Part shown: positions 37,033 through 45,395 of the stretch, piece by piece | Layout: the number at the start of each line of letters is the position of its first letter | Numbering within the stretch: position 1 is the first letter of the stretch | Notes under the pieces: generated by a model | The model's database searches: none | Told to the model about the DNA's origin: nothing | What the model saw: the letters and a program-made list of their open reading frames with translations, nothing else | Translations under genes and position numbers: made by a program | DNA from: Edaphobacter dinghuensis | GTDB lineage: Bacteria; Acidobacteriota; Terriglobia; Terriglobales; Acidobacteriaceae | Assembly (NCBI RefSeq): GCF_014640335.1 | Contig: NZ_BMGT01000001.1 | Span: forward strand, 1,178,001-1,242,000 | DNA: 64,000 bases | Reading direction: 5' to 3'

Positions 37033-38733
37033 ATGCAGGAAACGGATTCAACTCACGCGCAAAGTGACACGGAGTCACCCCGCTCCGGCGGTATCTTCCG
37101 TCGCTTTCTCTTTCTTTGGCTGGCCCTTGTGGCCCTGTTGTTGCTGGCGATCGTTCCTCCGCTGATCACCGTTAACCGCCTCCAGCGGCGAATTGCCACC
37201 AGTATCAGTCAGAGCCTCGGTCGTCCTGTTCACCTGGATCAAGTCACACTAAACCTGCTGCCGCTACCGGGATTTACCCTGGACAATTTGGTCGTCAATG
37301 AAGATCCGGCCTTTGGCTCCGAGCCGATTATCCGTGCCAACTCCGTGCGCGTGACCCTGCGCATCAGCTCGTTGTGGACCAGACGCGTCGAGTTCTCGAC
37401 GATCAGTTTTACCGACCCCAGCGTCAATCTGGTGCACCTGCCAAACGGTAAGTGGAACCTTGAGAGCATTCTTCTGCAGGCATCGCACATTGAAGCCGCC
37501 CCGACCGCGCAGAAGAAGGCCGGGCCAACTCCACGCTTTCCATACATTGAGGCAACCGGCGCACGGTTGAATATCAAGCTTGGGCAGGAGAAGATTCCGC
37601 TTTCGTTTACCGATGCCGAGTTCGCACTCTGGCTGCCGAGCCCTGAACAATGGCACCTTCGCCTGAAGGCCGATCCCGCTCGAACCGATACTGTCGTCTC
37701 AGGTGCGGGCACAATTCAGATGGAGGGCACTCTGGGGCGCGCCGCCTCTCTGAGCCAGGTTCCGATTCGCCTTCAAGGGGAGTGGCGCGATGCGCCGCTC
37801 GGTGGAGCAAGCCGCGTTCTCTTTGGCCGTGACGCCGGTTGGCGCGGAAGTATGACGCTCGTAGCGAACATTCAGGGAACTGTCGGGCATAGCTCGGTCG
37901 AGACCCGGTTCAGTGCCAACGATGCGCGACGGGCCGACTTTATTCCAAAGCAGCCCCTGAATATCGAGCTGGAGTGCCTGGGCACGGCCACCAATTTATT
38001 CCACTCCTACGACAAGGTTCGCTGCAGCTGGCCTCCATCCAACTCATCCGGCACTCAGGTGCTAATGCTCTCTGGATCGCTGCCGGACGTCCATAACCTC
38101 AACTCTGCGACCGTCGATATCTCCATCCCCGGCATTCCGGCGGATACGTTCCTGGACTGGCTGCATGTCGTCAATGAGCGTCTTCCTGAAGACGTCTCGA
38201 TGGGTGGAACGCTGACGGGAAGCATCTCTCATCACCCCGAAGCATTGCCCGGTGCTCCCGCATGGCAGGGCGCGATCTTTGTTACGGGAGCCAAACTGAT
38301 GAGTGCACATGCCGATGCCCCTTCGCTAGTCTCCGGTAATATCGCACTTCGCTCGGTTCAGGAGCCTGAAGTCAAAATGCATTCACGTGCGCATCACGTT
38401 GCTCCGGCTGCAACAACCGGTAGCAGCTTTGTACTGGCTCCCACCTTGATGGCGCTTGGAGGCAAAGAGCCTGCAACGTTGGAAGGTCACTTCGACGCGA
38501 CCGGCTACACGCTGCACCTTACAGGCATGGCATCCCCCTCTCGCCTGCTTGCTCTGGGGACAGCGCTGCCTGAGCTGGGAGATGGCTTGACGGCTGTTTT
38601 GCCGCCCAGCCACGCGGCAACGCCCACGTTTGTCGATCTAACTGCGGTTCGCCCATGGTCGGGCGTGCAGGTCTGGACATCGGGTTTGGCGCATCCGGCT
38701 GCGCACCACTCGCGCCACGCAACACATCGCTAA
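37033..38733 (+). CDS. AsmA-like membrane-anchored protein
   Basis: 566 residues from the ATG at 37033, the same start conserved in the duplicated fragment (a GTG at 37009 is also in frame). Cytosolic tail rich in S/T/E, one transmembrane helix (about 23-45: FLWLALVALLLLAIVPPLI), then the AsmA N-terminal pattern: IATSISQSLGRPVHLDQVTL, LLPLPGFTLDNLVVNEDP and FSTISFTDPSVNLVHLPNGKWNLESIL. The rest is beta-rich and periplasmic. AsmA/YhdP relatives are thought to move phospholipid or affect outer-membrane assembly; this one is shorter, and its last 30 residues (His-rich) look unusual. It converges with the M1-like gene with a 2-base gap. Confidence 0.82.
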   Translation: MQETDSTHAQSDTESPRSGGIFRRFLFLWLALVALLLLAIVPPLITVNRLQRRIATSISQSLGRPVHLDQVTLNLLPLPGFTLDNLVVNEDPAFGSEPIIRANSVRVTLRISSLWTRRVEFSTISFTDPSVNLVHLPNGKWNLESILLQASHIEAAPTAQKKAGPTPRFPYIEATGARLNIKLGQEKIPLSFTDAEFALWLPSPEQWHLRLKADPARTDTVVSGAGTIQMEGTLGRAASLSQVPIRLQGEWRDAPLGGASRVLFGRDAGWRGSMTLVANIQGTVGHSSVETRFSANDARRADFIPKQPLNIELECLGTATNLFHSYDKVRCSWPPSNSSGTQVLMLSGSLPDVHNLNSATVDISIPGIPADTFLDWLHVVNERLPEDVSMGGTLTGSISHHPEALPGAPAWQGAIFVTGAKLMSAHADAPSLVSGNIALRSVQEPEVKMHSRAHHVAPAATTGSSFVLAPTLMALGGKEPATLEGHFDATGYTLHLTGMASPSRLLALGTALPELGDGLTAVLPPSHAATPTFVDLTAVRPWSGVQVWTSGLAHPAAHHSRHATHR

Positions 38734-38735
38734 GC

Positions 38736-40640
38736 TTAATGCATTACGATCTGCTTGGTATGCGTGCTTGCCCCAATCTCCGGTACGCTGCCATCATTCA
38801 CGATGACCTCATCGGGAGTGCCTTCGAAGACGATGCGCGTCGAAGCGCTCGATCGACCCATGATGCGAAGCCGTTCAGTCGTCGTCAGCGCGCCTGAACG
38901 GACCGTGACGGGAACCTCGGCGGCAGCGTCGCCGTTGTTGCGCACCTCGATGGCGACCAGCCAGCTTGCGGCCTTCAGCCCCTGTGCCGGCAACTGGCGC
39001 GGTGTCACACTGGCGATGGTCAGGTCAGGCAGGCCGCGGTCTTGATAAACCCAGTCGTTGAAGAACCAATTGAGATCTTTGTGCGACGCCCGCTCCAGCA
39101 CTCGCTGAAACTCCTTTGGATCGTCGTCCTGGCTGCCGATTTGACGATAGCCCTGAAGCGCCTGCTTGAGCACATCGTTTCCGACAATTGAACGCAGCAT
39201 CCACAACACTGCTGCTGCCTTGGTCCGGTAGTAAATCTCGTCACTTGCCTGAATCAGGCTTTGGCCGCCTTGTGGCTGGTCTACTGCTTCAGTCGATGCG
39301 GGCTCGACCAGGGCAAGTGTATTGATCTGCTGTTGTAGTTGTTGCAAGGCAATGTCGCGGCCTTGCGTATGTTCCAGCCACAACAGCGACATGAACTGCG
39401 GCACTCCTTCGTCGAGCCACACGTGAGAGGAGCGGAACCATGCGTGTGTAAGGGAGTGAATTAGCGATGGGGCCAATGCATCCGAATCGATGGCACGCAT
39501 CGGCGCAACGAGAAGAGAGTCGTCCTCAAACGGCTGGCCGCTGTGGTCAATGATATTGAGCGTGGTCAGAGGAGCCGGGCCAAGCCACTCCTTCAGGAGC
39601 GGTTGCACTTTGATGGCGGCTGCCGCGTAGCTGGGTACCGTGTCATAGTGGTCTGTGACGGCTGCGATCTCGTTGTTGTCCGTCGTGGTGGCGGCTCCTG
39701 CTGTGAGAAAGAGGCTGGGAGAGCGGAAACCCAGAGGGTGACGAGGGAAGTCTGCTGTCGCCACTCCCGGCGCATTGGCTGCCGATGCCGCATCGACGTT
39801 CTCGTTGACAGCAACCAGCGGTTGGCGCTGGCCGCAGAAGAAGGCTGCATCGGGTGGATTGCTGGTGTATTCGACGGCGAGCCGCAGATGGATCGTGGCA
39901 TCGGCCTGCTGTAGCCGGGTCTTGCCGACGAGTTGGAAGAGCTTGGCTCCATCGCCCAGCAACGCGGGCGCGGATGCTGTGGGATACCACAATACGTTGC
40001 CGAAGCCACGCAGCGCCGTGCTGTCCGGGGCGATCTTGTCCCAATCTGCCGCTGCAGCCTGATCGACCGGCGCGCCAATACGTTCCAGGCGCTTGGCCGA
40101 CTGTTGTATCTCACCGGAGTAGAACGTTGTCAGCTCAATCGTTGCTCCGGGGGCCAGAGGCTGCGGTAGGGTTACGATCGCTTCTTTTGCCTGCCCCGTG
40201 TGATCGGTGTCTGTGTCGACGAGGTGCTGCGCGAAGACCAGCGGAACGATGCGATCGCCGTTGCGCATCGCGAAGCTCTCCCACGTGAGCGATGAGGACA
40301 GTTGAAAGGCCAGATCGGTGAGTGGCTCGGTTCCCACGTTTCGTACGACGAGCTTTGCTCGTACCGAGAGCTGCGACTTGGCCGGAATCAAGTGCACGTC
40401 CAGGTCGTAGTCGACAAAGTTGAGCGAGCTGCGCTCCGCGTCGCTGATAGTATCGATGGACTTCGCGCTCTTCGTCTCGGACTGTGTAGGAGGATGGTCG
40501 CTGCTGAAGAGGACCTTGTCTTGCTGCCCGGTTGCGGACTGAGTCACAACGATGGAGCACAGGGAGACCGAGAGCGTGAGCAGGCAAAGGCGATTCTGGA
40601 AACGGTTTTGCGGAAAGATGGATATCAGCTTCAAATTCAA
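38736..40640 (-). CDS. M1-peptidase-like secreted protein with altered zinc motif
   Basis: 634 residues. The start is a TTG (40640) overlapping the rlmB stop as TTGA; a signal peptide (LCLLTLSVSLCSIVVTQSATG-Q) follows. Residues 70-250 resemble the M1 N-terminal beta saddle (DYDLDVHLIP, ATIELTTFYSGE). The zinc motif reads H395-S-L-T-H399, with WLDEG twelve residues after H399 instead of nineteen. The general-base Glu of HExxH is replaced by Ser, and no GxMEN motif is seen before it. Two His and a Glu remain, so metal might still bind, but normal aminopeptidase activity is doubtful. C-terminal residues 540-634 form an Ig-like domain. It may be a pseudopeptidase or a divergent M1 branch. Confidence 0.75.
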   Translation of the reverse strand: MNLKLISIFPQNRFQNRLCLLTLSVSLCSIVVTQSATGQQDKVLFSSDHPPTQSETKSAKSIDTISDAERSSLNFVDYDLDVHLIPAKSQLSVRAKLVVRNVGTEPLTDLAFQLSSSLTWESFAMRNGDRIVPLVFAQHLVDTDTDHTGQAKEAIVTLPQPLAPGATIELTTFYSGEIQQSAKRLERIGAPVDQAAAADWDKIAPDSTALRGFGNVLWYPTASAPALLGDGAKLFQLVGKTRLQQADATIHLRLAVEYTSNPPDAAFFCGQRQPLVAVNENVDAASAANAPGVATADFPRHPLGFRSPSLFLTAGAATTTDNNEIAAVTDHYDTVPSYAAAAIKVQPLLKEWLGPAPLTTLNIIDHSGQPFEDDSLLVAPMRAIDSDALAPSLIHSLTHAWFRSSHVWLDEGVPQFMSLLWLEHTQGRDIALQQLQQQINTLALVEPASTEAVDQPQGGQSLIQASDEIYYRTKAAAVLWMLRSIVGNDVLKQALQGYRQIGSQDDDPKEFQRVLERASHKDLNWFFNDWVYQDRGLPDLTIASVTPRQLPAQGLKAASWLVAIEVRNNGDAAAEVPVTVRSGALTTTERLRIMGRSSASTRIVFEGTPDEVIVNDGSVPEIGASTHTKQIVMH

Positions 40641-41422
40641 GATCCTAGTCCCTTGCGGGCTTTCTCTGGCTTCTTCGCCGGCTTCTCGGCCTGCGGGCGA
40701 CGCTGGCGCATGGCTTCGTACATCACGACTGCGCCTGCAACCGAGACATTCAACGATGAGACCTGGCCCGCCATTGGAATGCGCAGAAGATGGTCGCAGG
40801 TCTTTTTGACCAGATCGTGTAGTCCTGCGCCCTCGCGTCCCAGTACAAGGACACAGTTGGTCTTGAAGTCGAACTCGGTGTAGTCGGGCGTGCCGCGCTC
40901 GTCGAGGCCCAGGACCCAGACGTGCTTTTGCTTCATCTGTTCGAGCGCGCGGACAAGGTTGGTGACGCGGGCGATGCGGACGTGCTCGGAGGCTCCGGCA
41001 GAGGTCTTTGCCACCGTGGCGGTGACCGGTGCGGAGCGGCGCTCGGGCAGGATGACCCCGTCAACTCCGGCACCGTCGGCGGTACGAAGCAAGGCGCCGA
41101 GATTGTGGGGGTCTTCAACGCCGTCGAGCGCGAGAAAAAAGCGATGCTGCCCTTCTTCTTTGGGCGTCAGAAGGTCTTCGACGCCGAGAAACTGACGCTC
41201 TCTGACGACAGCCAGCACGCCCTGGTGCGCATCGGTACGGGCGAGGCGGGTGAGCTGCTCCCGCGGTTCGAGCGCGACGCGGATGCCCGCAGTGCGGCAG
41301 AGCTGGATAAGGCGCTCGAGGCGTTCGTCGCGGCGCTCGCGGGCGACGCTTACGTGGTCAAGCTGGCGCGAACCGGAACGGATGGCCTCCTCGACTGGAT
41401 GAAGACCGTACAGAACTTCCAT
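40637..41422 (-). CDS. rlmB: 23S rRNA (guanosine-2'-O-)-methyltransferase, SpoU/TrmH family
   Basis: 261 residues from the ATG at 41422, chosen because the family N-terminus EVLYGLHPVEEAI begins there. Residues 1-80 are the SpoU substrate-binding domain. The SPOUT knot has all three motifs: DPHNLGALLRTADGAGVDGV, CVLVLGREGAGL and IPMAGQVSSLNVSVAGAVV. By homology it methylates G2251 of 23S rRNA (or a tRNA guanosine). A lysine-rich tail (AKKPEKARKG) ends the protein. Its TGA overlaps the TTG start of the M1-like gene, an unexpected operon partner. Confidence 0.9.
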   Translation of the reverse strand: MEVLYGLHPVEEAIRSGSRQLDHVSVARERRDERLERLIQLCRTAGIRVALEPREQLTRLARTDAHQGVLAVVRERQFLGVEDLLTPKEEGQHRFFLALDGVEDPHNLGALLRTADGAGVDGVILPERRSAPVTATVAKTSAGASEHVRIARVTNLVRALEQMKQKHVWVLGLDERGTPDYTEFDFKTNCVLVLGREGAGLHDLVKKTCDHLLRIPMAGQVSSLNVSVAGAVVMYEAMRQRRPQAEKPAKKPEKARKGLGS

Positions 41423-41683
41423 AAGTTCAAGTATCGCAGGCTGGTGGCGATATTTCGAAACGCAGGTGTCCAGAGATGCCCAATGTACGAAAGGTTTCTC
41501 TACTCGAACGGGCATCTAAAAGACCCAATTTTCGTGCTTGGTGCGCTGGCTCGCATATCTTACTGATTCTGTTGAAGTTGCGTTGAGTGTCGGAACTCGG
41601 TCTTATAAAGAGTGGAAGCGGTTGGAGAAGATCCCGAGGTGACCTGAAAGACGCGACCCGGTTGCTGCGATAGGCAATTTAGA

Positions 41684-42436
41684 ATGAATTCAGTCGGAAG
41701 CGTTACGGTAGGCGCTCCCCGGATAGGGATTCGTTGTTTTTGTATGGATAAAAGCAACTCCAACCGAGTCTTTTTTAAACGCACTCGCGTCAGAGAGAGT
41801 GTGCATGATGGAACAATCTCGCTGACGAACGTAGCGGCCGTCTTGACCCAGAGCGAGAATGTGGCCATTGCACAGGGTTTAAAACGTCAGGACCCCGAGC
41901 TGCTCGACCAGTTGATTGAACTCTATCAACATCGTCTGATGCGCTACTTGCTGTTTCTCACCGGCAAACGCGAGGTCGCCGAAGATTTGTTTCAGGAAAC
42001 CTGGATGCGCGTTCTTTTGCGGGGCACGCAATATAACGGCAAGGCCCGCTTCGATACCTGGCTGTTTACGATCGCACGCAACTTGGTGATTGACCTCTCG
42101 CGGAAGCGCACCATGGCGAGCCTCGACGAGATGAGCGACAGCAAAGAAGATGATCGCCCGTTTGAGGTTGCCATGTCCGGCCCTTCGCCGTTGGAGCAGC
42201 TTGAGGAACGAGAGAACTGCGCCGAGGTAAGTGAGGTGCTGCTGAAGCTTGAGCCGAACTACCGCGAGGTATTGGTGCTGCGCTTCTACGAGGAACTCTC
42301 GCTTGAAGAGATCGCCGGTGTTACCCGCGCGCCTTTGTCCACGGTAAAATCCAGGCTCTATCGCGGGCTCGCGGCTTTGAAGCCGGAGATGGAACAGTTG
42401 CGCGCATCCCGTCCCGTGGGGGAGGCGGTTCTATGA
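41684..42436 (+). CDS. ECF-type RNA polymerase sigma factor
   Basis: 250 residues (ATG at 41684; a shorter start at 41744 is possible). Sigma region 2 spans about 70-140 (ELYQHRLMRYLLFLTGKREV, EDLFQETWMRVL, RFDTWLFTIARNLVIDLSR), and region 4 about 185-235 (LEPNYREVLVLRFYEELSLE, STVKSRLYRGLAALK). No region 3. The 60-residue N-terminal extension is not typical. The stop overlaps the ATG of the next gene (ATGA), and that gene overlaps a third the same way, so all three are co-translated. The membrane proteins are candidates for its control. No classical zinc anti-sigma protein is seen. Confidence 0.93.
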   Translation: MNSVGSVTVGAPRIGIRCFCMDKSNSNRVFFKRTRVRESVHDGTISLTNVAAVLTQSENVAIAQGLKRQDPELLDQLIELYQHRLMRYLLFLTGKREVAEDLFQETWMRVLLRGTQYNGKARFDTWLFTIARNLVIDLSRKRTMASLDEMSDSKEDDRPFEVAMSGPSPLEQLEERENCAEVSEVLLKLEPNYREVLVLRFYEELSLEEIAGVTRAPLSTVKSRLYRGLAALKPEMEQLRASRPVGEAVL

Positions 42437-42828
42437 AGAGCATTCTCGATGAGCACTCTTTATTGATGGAGACAGGCCGAGCGGGCGGCGGCTCCGGACT
42501 GCCAAAGATCAATGTGGCGGCGAAGGCATCGATGGTCAATCGGACGCACCGGGTAGTGCGAGAGCGGGCCAGGATGCTGGAGGCGCGTCGCAGCCGGATT
42601 CGCAGTCTCTGGATTCCGCTGGCGGTTAGCTCTGTGTTCCTGCTCCTGATCTGCTCCGCGGTGTGGACGGTGCTTGACGGCTATGAGCTGATCCCGATCG
42701 GCGTTCCCGATTCGAGCGATCAATTCCTTGTGCTGGCTCTGTGGTTCTTTCCTCTTTCAATGGCGCTATTGGTTACGGTATGGTTTCGGCGGATGCGTAA
42801 ACGCTCCGGCAGCGAGACGATGCGATGA
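42433..42828 (+). CDS. Small two-helix membrane protein in the sigma operon (possible anti-sigma)
   Basis: 131 residues. The N-terminal 57 residues are soluble and basic (VVRERARMLEARRSRIRSLW). Two membrane helices follow at about 58-82 (WIPLAVSSVFLLLICSAVW) and 98-120 (LVLALWFFPLSMALLVTVWF), with a basic tail. ATGA overlaps join it to the sigma gene before and the zinc-ribbon gene after. No known domain is recognised. Position and topology suggest that the cytosolic N-terminus could hold the sigma factor at the membrane; this is inference only. The zinc motif (HxxxCxxC) of classical anti-sigmas is absent. Confidence 0.8.
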   Translation: MKSILDEHSLLMETGRAGGGSGLPKINVAAKASMVNRTHRVVRERARMLEARRSRIRSLWIPLAVSSVFLLLICSAVWTVLDGYELIPIGVPDSSDQFLVLALWFFPLSMALLVTVWFRRMRKRSGSETMR

Positions 42829-43379
42829 CAATGCCTTGGAACCACAAATCGGATAGAACGCAGGGGGCTGCAGCGACGGATGAAGACCAGCTTAGCCTTA
42901 TTCCGGCATGGTCTGTCATTCTGGCCATCGTTGTCTTCGGAGCAGTTCAGTATCTCTTTCAGGTCGTGATGCCACATCATCGGCACGAGATGTTGCCCAT
43001 GCGCATCATCATGGGCTACTCGTGGGGAACTGCATTTGCCACCTACGTTCTGCTGATTGGCTATGTCAGCCGTGATGTGAAGCGGCGCAATATGTCGGCG
43101 GGGCTGTGGATGCTGGTGGTGATCGTCATGCCCGGTGGAATTGGCGCAGTAGTCTACTTCCTGCTGCGGCAGCCGATTCTTTCGCGTTGCCCGCATTGCA
43201 ATACAGAGATTGCCTCAAGCATTCACTTCTGTCCGCAGTGCCAGTTTCAGGTGGCTCCAGTGTGCGGGCGCTGCTTTCGCGGTGTGCAGATTACCGATGT
43301 TTACTGCACCCAGTGCGGACATGATCTTGCCGAAGATCAGACGCCTGCGCGGTTGCGCATCTATAGCGATCAATCATAA
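42825..43379 (+). CDS. Membrane protein with C-terminal double zinc ribbon
   Basis: 184 residues. Three membrane helices: about 25-49 (WSVILAIVVFGAVQYLFQVV), 63-86 (WGTAFATYVLLIGYV) and 95-118 (LWMLVVIVMPGGIGAVVYF), the last resembling the PLDc_N/phospholipase-like membrane module. The C-terminal 60 residues have eight cysteines in four CxxC knuckles (CPHC, CPQC, CGRC, CTQC), giving two zinc ribbons in the cytosol. It may sense a ligand or scaffold other proteins at the membrane. It overlaps the 131-residue gene by ATGA. Function unknown. Confidence 0.85.
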   Translation: MTMPWNHKSDRTQGAAATDEDQLSLIPAWSVILAIVVFGAVQYLFQVVMPHHRHEMLPMRIIMGYSWGTAFATYVLLIGYVSRDVKRRNMSAGLWMLVVIVMPGGIGAVVYFLLRQPILSRCPHCNTEIASSIHFCPQCQFQVAPVCGRCFRGVQITDVYCTQCGHDLAEDQTPARLRIYSDQS

Positions 43380-43437
43380 TTGCAGGTTGTCGCTGACCGA
43401 TAGCGGCTGGCGAGTCCAGAGCGACTAATATTGTTGT

Positions 43438-44226
43438 ATGCCATTGACCGCGCTCATCATCGATGACGAACCGCTGGCGCGACAGGAGCTTCAGTATCTG
43501 CTGGAGCGGGGTGGCGGCGTCGAGGTGCTGGCCCACGGAACCAACGGGATCGAAGCCGTGGACCTGATCCAGACACACAAACCCGATGTCGTATTCCTCG
43601 ATGTGCAGATGCCCGGTCTGGATGGCTTCGCCGTGCTGAAAAAGCTGCTGGACCGCAAGGTGCCGATGCCGCAGGTCGTCTTCGCGACGGCATTCAATCA
43701 GTATGCTGTGCGCGCTTTTGAGGTCAATGCGGTGGACTATCTGCTGAAGCCCTTTGACCAGAAGCGGGTAATGCAGACGATCGAGAAGGCGGCGGCGCGT
43801 CTGACCACACCGGCAGAGTCGGCCAGCGAGGCCAAGCTGGATGCGCTGTTGCGGCTGATGGAAGAGCAGTCACAGGGGGGGAAGGCGCATTCGGGCAAGG
43901 TCATTGTGCGCGCACAGAGTCGGCTGCTTCTCGTCAATCAGCGAGAGATATGTTTTGCCTCCATCGAAGAGGGCACGATTACGGTGGTGACGCCCACGGT
44001 GGAGGGGCACTCGAACTGCCGGACGTTGGAAGAACTGATGGATCAGCTCGATCCAGAGACATTCTGGCGGGCGCACCGCTCCTTTGTGGTGAACATTCAG
44101 CATATCCGCGAGGTGGTGCCGTGGTTCAAATCAAGCTACCAGCTTCGCATGGACGATCCAAAGAAGACAGAGATTCCAGTCAGCCGAGCACAAACGAAAA
44201 GGTTGCGAGAATTGTTCAACCTGTAG
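43438..44226 (+). CDS. LytTR-family response regulator
   Basis: 262 residues. Receiver domain 1-120: LIIDDEPLARQE (acidic pair), phospho-acceptor Asp in VVFLDVQMPGLDG, ATAF, and Lys in VDYLLKPFDQ. LytTR DNA-binding domain about 155-260: RSRLLLVNQ-like start, ICFASIEEG, FWRAHRSFVVNIQHI. It is an AlgR/LytR-type regulator. No histidine kinase gene is in the window, although it lies 58 bases after the zinc-ribbon membrane gene and could be read with the sigma operon. Confidence 0.93.
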   Translation: MPLTALIIDDEPLARQELQYLLERGGGVEVLAHGTNGIEAVDLIQTHKPDVVFLDVQMPGLDGFAVLKKLLDRKVPMPQVVFATAFNQYAVRAFEVNAVDYLLKPFDQKRVMQTIEKAAARLTTPAESASEAKLDALLRLMEEQSQGGKAHSGKVIVRAQSRLLLVNQREICFASIEEGTITVVTPTVEGHSNCRTLEELMDQLDPETFWRAHRSFVVNIQHIREVVPWFKSSYQLRMDDPKKTEIPVSRAQTKRLRELFNL

Positions 44227-44294
44227 CAGGTTCTGAGCTATGGCTTACACCCATCTGTACTGACGACACTGCTCTAAAAGCCTCTATGATTTAC

Positions 44295-44327
44295 AACGGA
44301 GTGACGGAAGTCGACCGCCACTCCGTT
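44295..44327. terminator. Hairpin between convergent LytTR and BON genes
   Basis: AACGGAGTGACGG (44295-44307) pairs with CCGCCACTCCGTT (44315-44327) with one mismatch and a 7-base loop. It lies between the LytTR stop (44226) and the BON stop (44334), so it could act for both strands. Neither side has an immediate T-run. Confidence 0.5.
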
Positions 44328-44333
44328 CAGAGA

Positions 44334-44975
44334 CTACTTGTTTTTAGCTGGTGCGCCTTCAACGACGATGTTGTTGGTAATGCCGAAGGCACCGGGGGCA
44401 GAGTTGGCCTGCATCCCTGCGATGGCCGCATCGCTCGCGTTCGAAACAACGCCGTAGAGGATGACGTTACCATTCTTCACGATGATGTGAATGGCGTGAT
44501 AGCCCAGAGGCGGATCGACGGTGATGCCGCCAGCCATGCGTGCCACGCTGAGCCCACGGCCGAGTCTTCCTTGATTGGCGTTGTAACGGCGAAGGCTGGG
44601 TGCGGTGTAGATGCGGTTATAGACGGCGGCACGGACGCGGTCGTCGTTCGGTGAGTTCGGTAAGACTTCGATATTGTTCTCGACCGAAGCGATGCCGGGA
44701 ATACCTTTGACCGCGCGGCCAGCGTCGTCCTTGAGGGTGGGGCGAGAGGCATAGCCGTTAAGAACAAGTGTCTTGCCGTGGATACCGAAGGTGATCCAGT
44801 CGAAGACTGCATAGTTAGTAAGGCTGCCGATCTGTTTCTGGACGTCCTTGATAATGCGAACGGTGTCGTCTTGCGACCAGGTGGATTGGGCGCTCTGAGC
44901 GAATGTCGGAGCAGCGGAGAAAGTGAAACTGAGCAAAGCGGCGGCTGCAATTGTTAGAAATTTCGAACGTGCCAT
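44334..44975 (-). CDS. Periplasmic protein with two BON domains
   Basis: 213 residues. Signal peptide 1-26 (FLTIAAAALLSFTFSAAPTFA-Q). Two BON domains: about 35-108 (DWITFGIHGKTLVLNGYA, AVKGIPGIASVENNIEVLP) and about 110-208 (YHAIHIIVKNGNVILYGVV, GITNNIVVEGA). BON domains bind phospholipid or other envelope parts, as in OsmY. It lies 75 bases downstream of a leftward pair encoding a helical lipoprotein and a small helical protein, and may belong to the same envelope-linked unit. Confidence 0.9.
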   Translation of the reverse strand: MARSKFLTIAAAALLSFTFSAAPTFAQSAQSTWSQDDTVRIIKDVQKQIGSLTNYAVFDWITFGIHGKTLVLNGYASRPTLKDDAGRAVKGIPGIASVENNIEVLPNSPNDDRVRAAVYNRIYTAPSLRRYNANQGRLGRGLSVARMAGGITVDPPLGYHAIHIIVKNGNVILYGVVSNASDAAIAGMQANSAPGAFGITNNIVVEGAPAKNK

Positions 44976-45050
44976 TGATTCTCTCCTGTAGCAGATGGAA
45001 TTTGCGGCTCGAAAAAAAGATACTGCCTGAGGATAGCTGAGTCCAGCGGT

Positions 45051-45389
45051 TTAGCTTACGGCTTTCAGAATTTCATCAAGATCGGCGGAGATCTGCGCGA
45101 TGGTATTGATGATGCTGTCAATCTTCTTCAGATTATCGATGACTTGCTGAAGTTGCTTGATGGCCTGTTGAATCTGCGCTGTCAACGCCTGGAAGCTGGC
45201 GTCATCGGCCTGAATGGTAGCGGCGACCAGCACGCGCTGCTGATCGTCGAGATGCTTTCGCATCGCGTAGACCTGCTGCCACTTTGCAGCCTGGTTAATG
45301 AGATCCGGATTCATCAGGGTGCTATCGATCTGGGTGAGGGTGTTCCCGATGGCGGTAACAAGGTCGGCCTGGGTCATTCGGTCTGCCAC
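45051..45389 (-). CDS. Small alpha-helical coiled-coil protein, unknown
   Basis: 112 residues, no signal peptide. Almost all of it is predicted helical by eye, with heptad-like hydrophobics in the second half (IQQAIKQLQQVIDNLKKIDS, IINTIAQISADLDEIL). It starts 6 bases after the lipoprotein gene's stop, so the two are co-transcribed. No family recognised. It may pair with the helical lipoprotein upstream; a role in binding or packing helices is only inference. Confidence 0.7.
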   Translation of the reverse strand: MADRMTQADLVTAIGNTLTQIDSTLMNPDLINQAAKWQQVYAMRKHLDDQQRVLVAATIQADDASFQALTAQIQQAIKQLQQVIDNLKKIDSIINTIAQISADLDEILKAVS

Positions 45390-45395
45390 CTTTCC

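Larger units (their letters stand above)
34999..37210 (+). repeat. Tandem duplication, period about 1105 bp, two diverged copies
   Basis: Copy 1 runs from about 34999 to 36103 and copy 2 from about 36104 to 37210. Both begin CACATTCC...CGTCAAG, contain an upstream segment with GCGATACACTG, a complete 271-residue signal peptidase I gene, the spacer AAAGGCTGAA..CCGC, and the first ~60 codons of the AsmA-like gene. Only copy 2 runs on into an intact AsmA-like gene. The junction lies inside copy 1's AsmA-like gene near 36103. Confidence 0.9.

Noticed and set aside
41474..41517. AGATGCCC / GGGCATCT inverted repeat upstream of rlmB
   Set aside because: Only 8-bp arms with a 28-base loop and no clear link to a start or stop; likely chance.
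40922..41566. Long rightward frame opposite rlmB
   Set aside because: It is the antisense shadow of rlmB; rlmB has all three SPOUT motifs while this frame has none.
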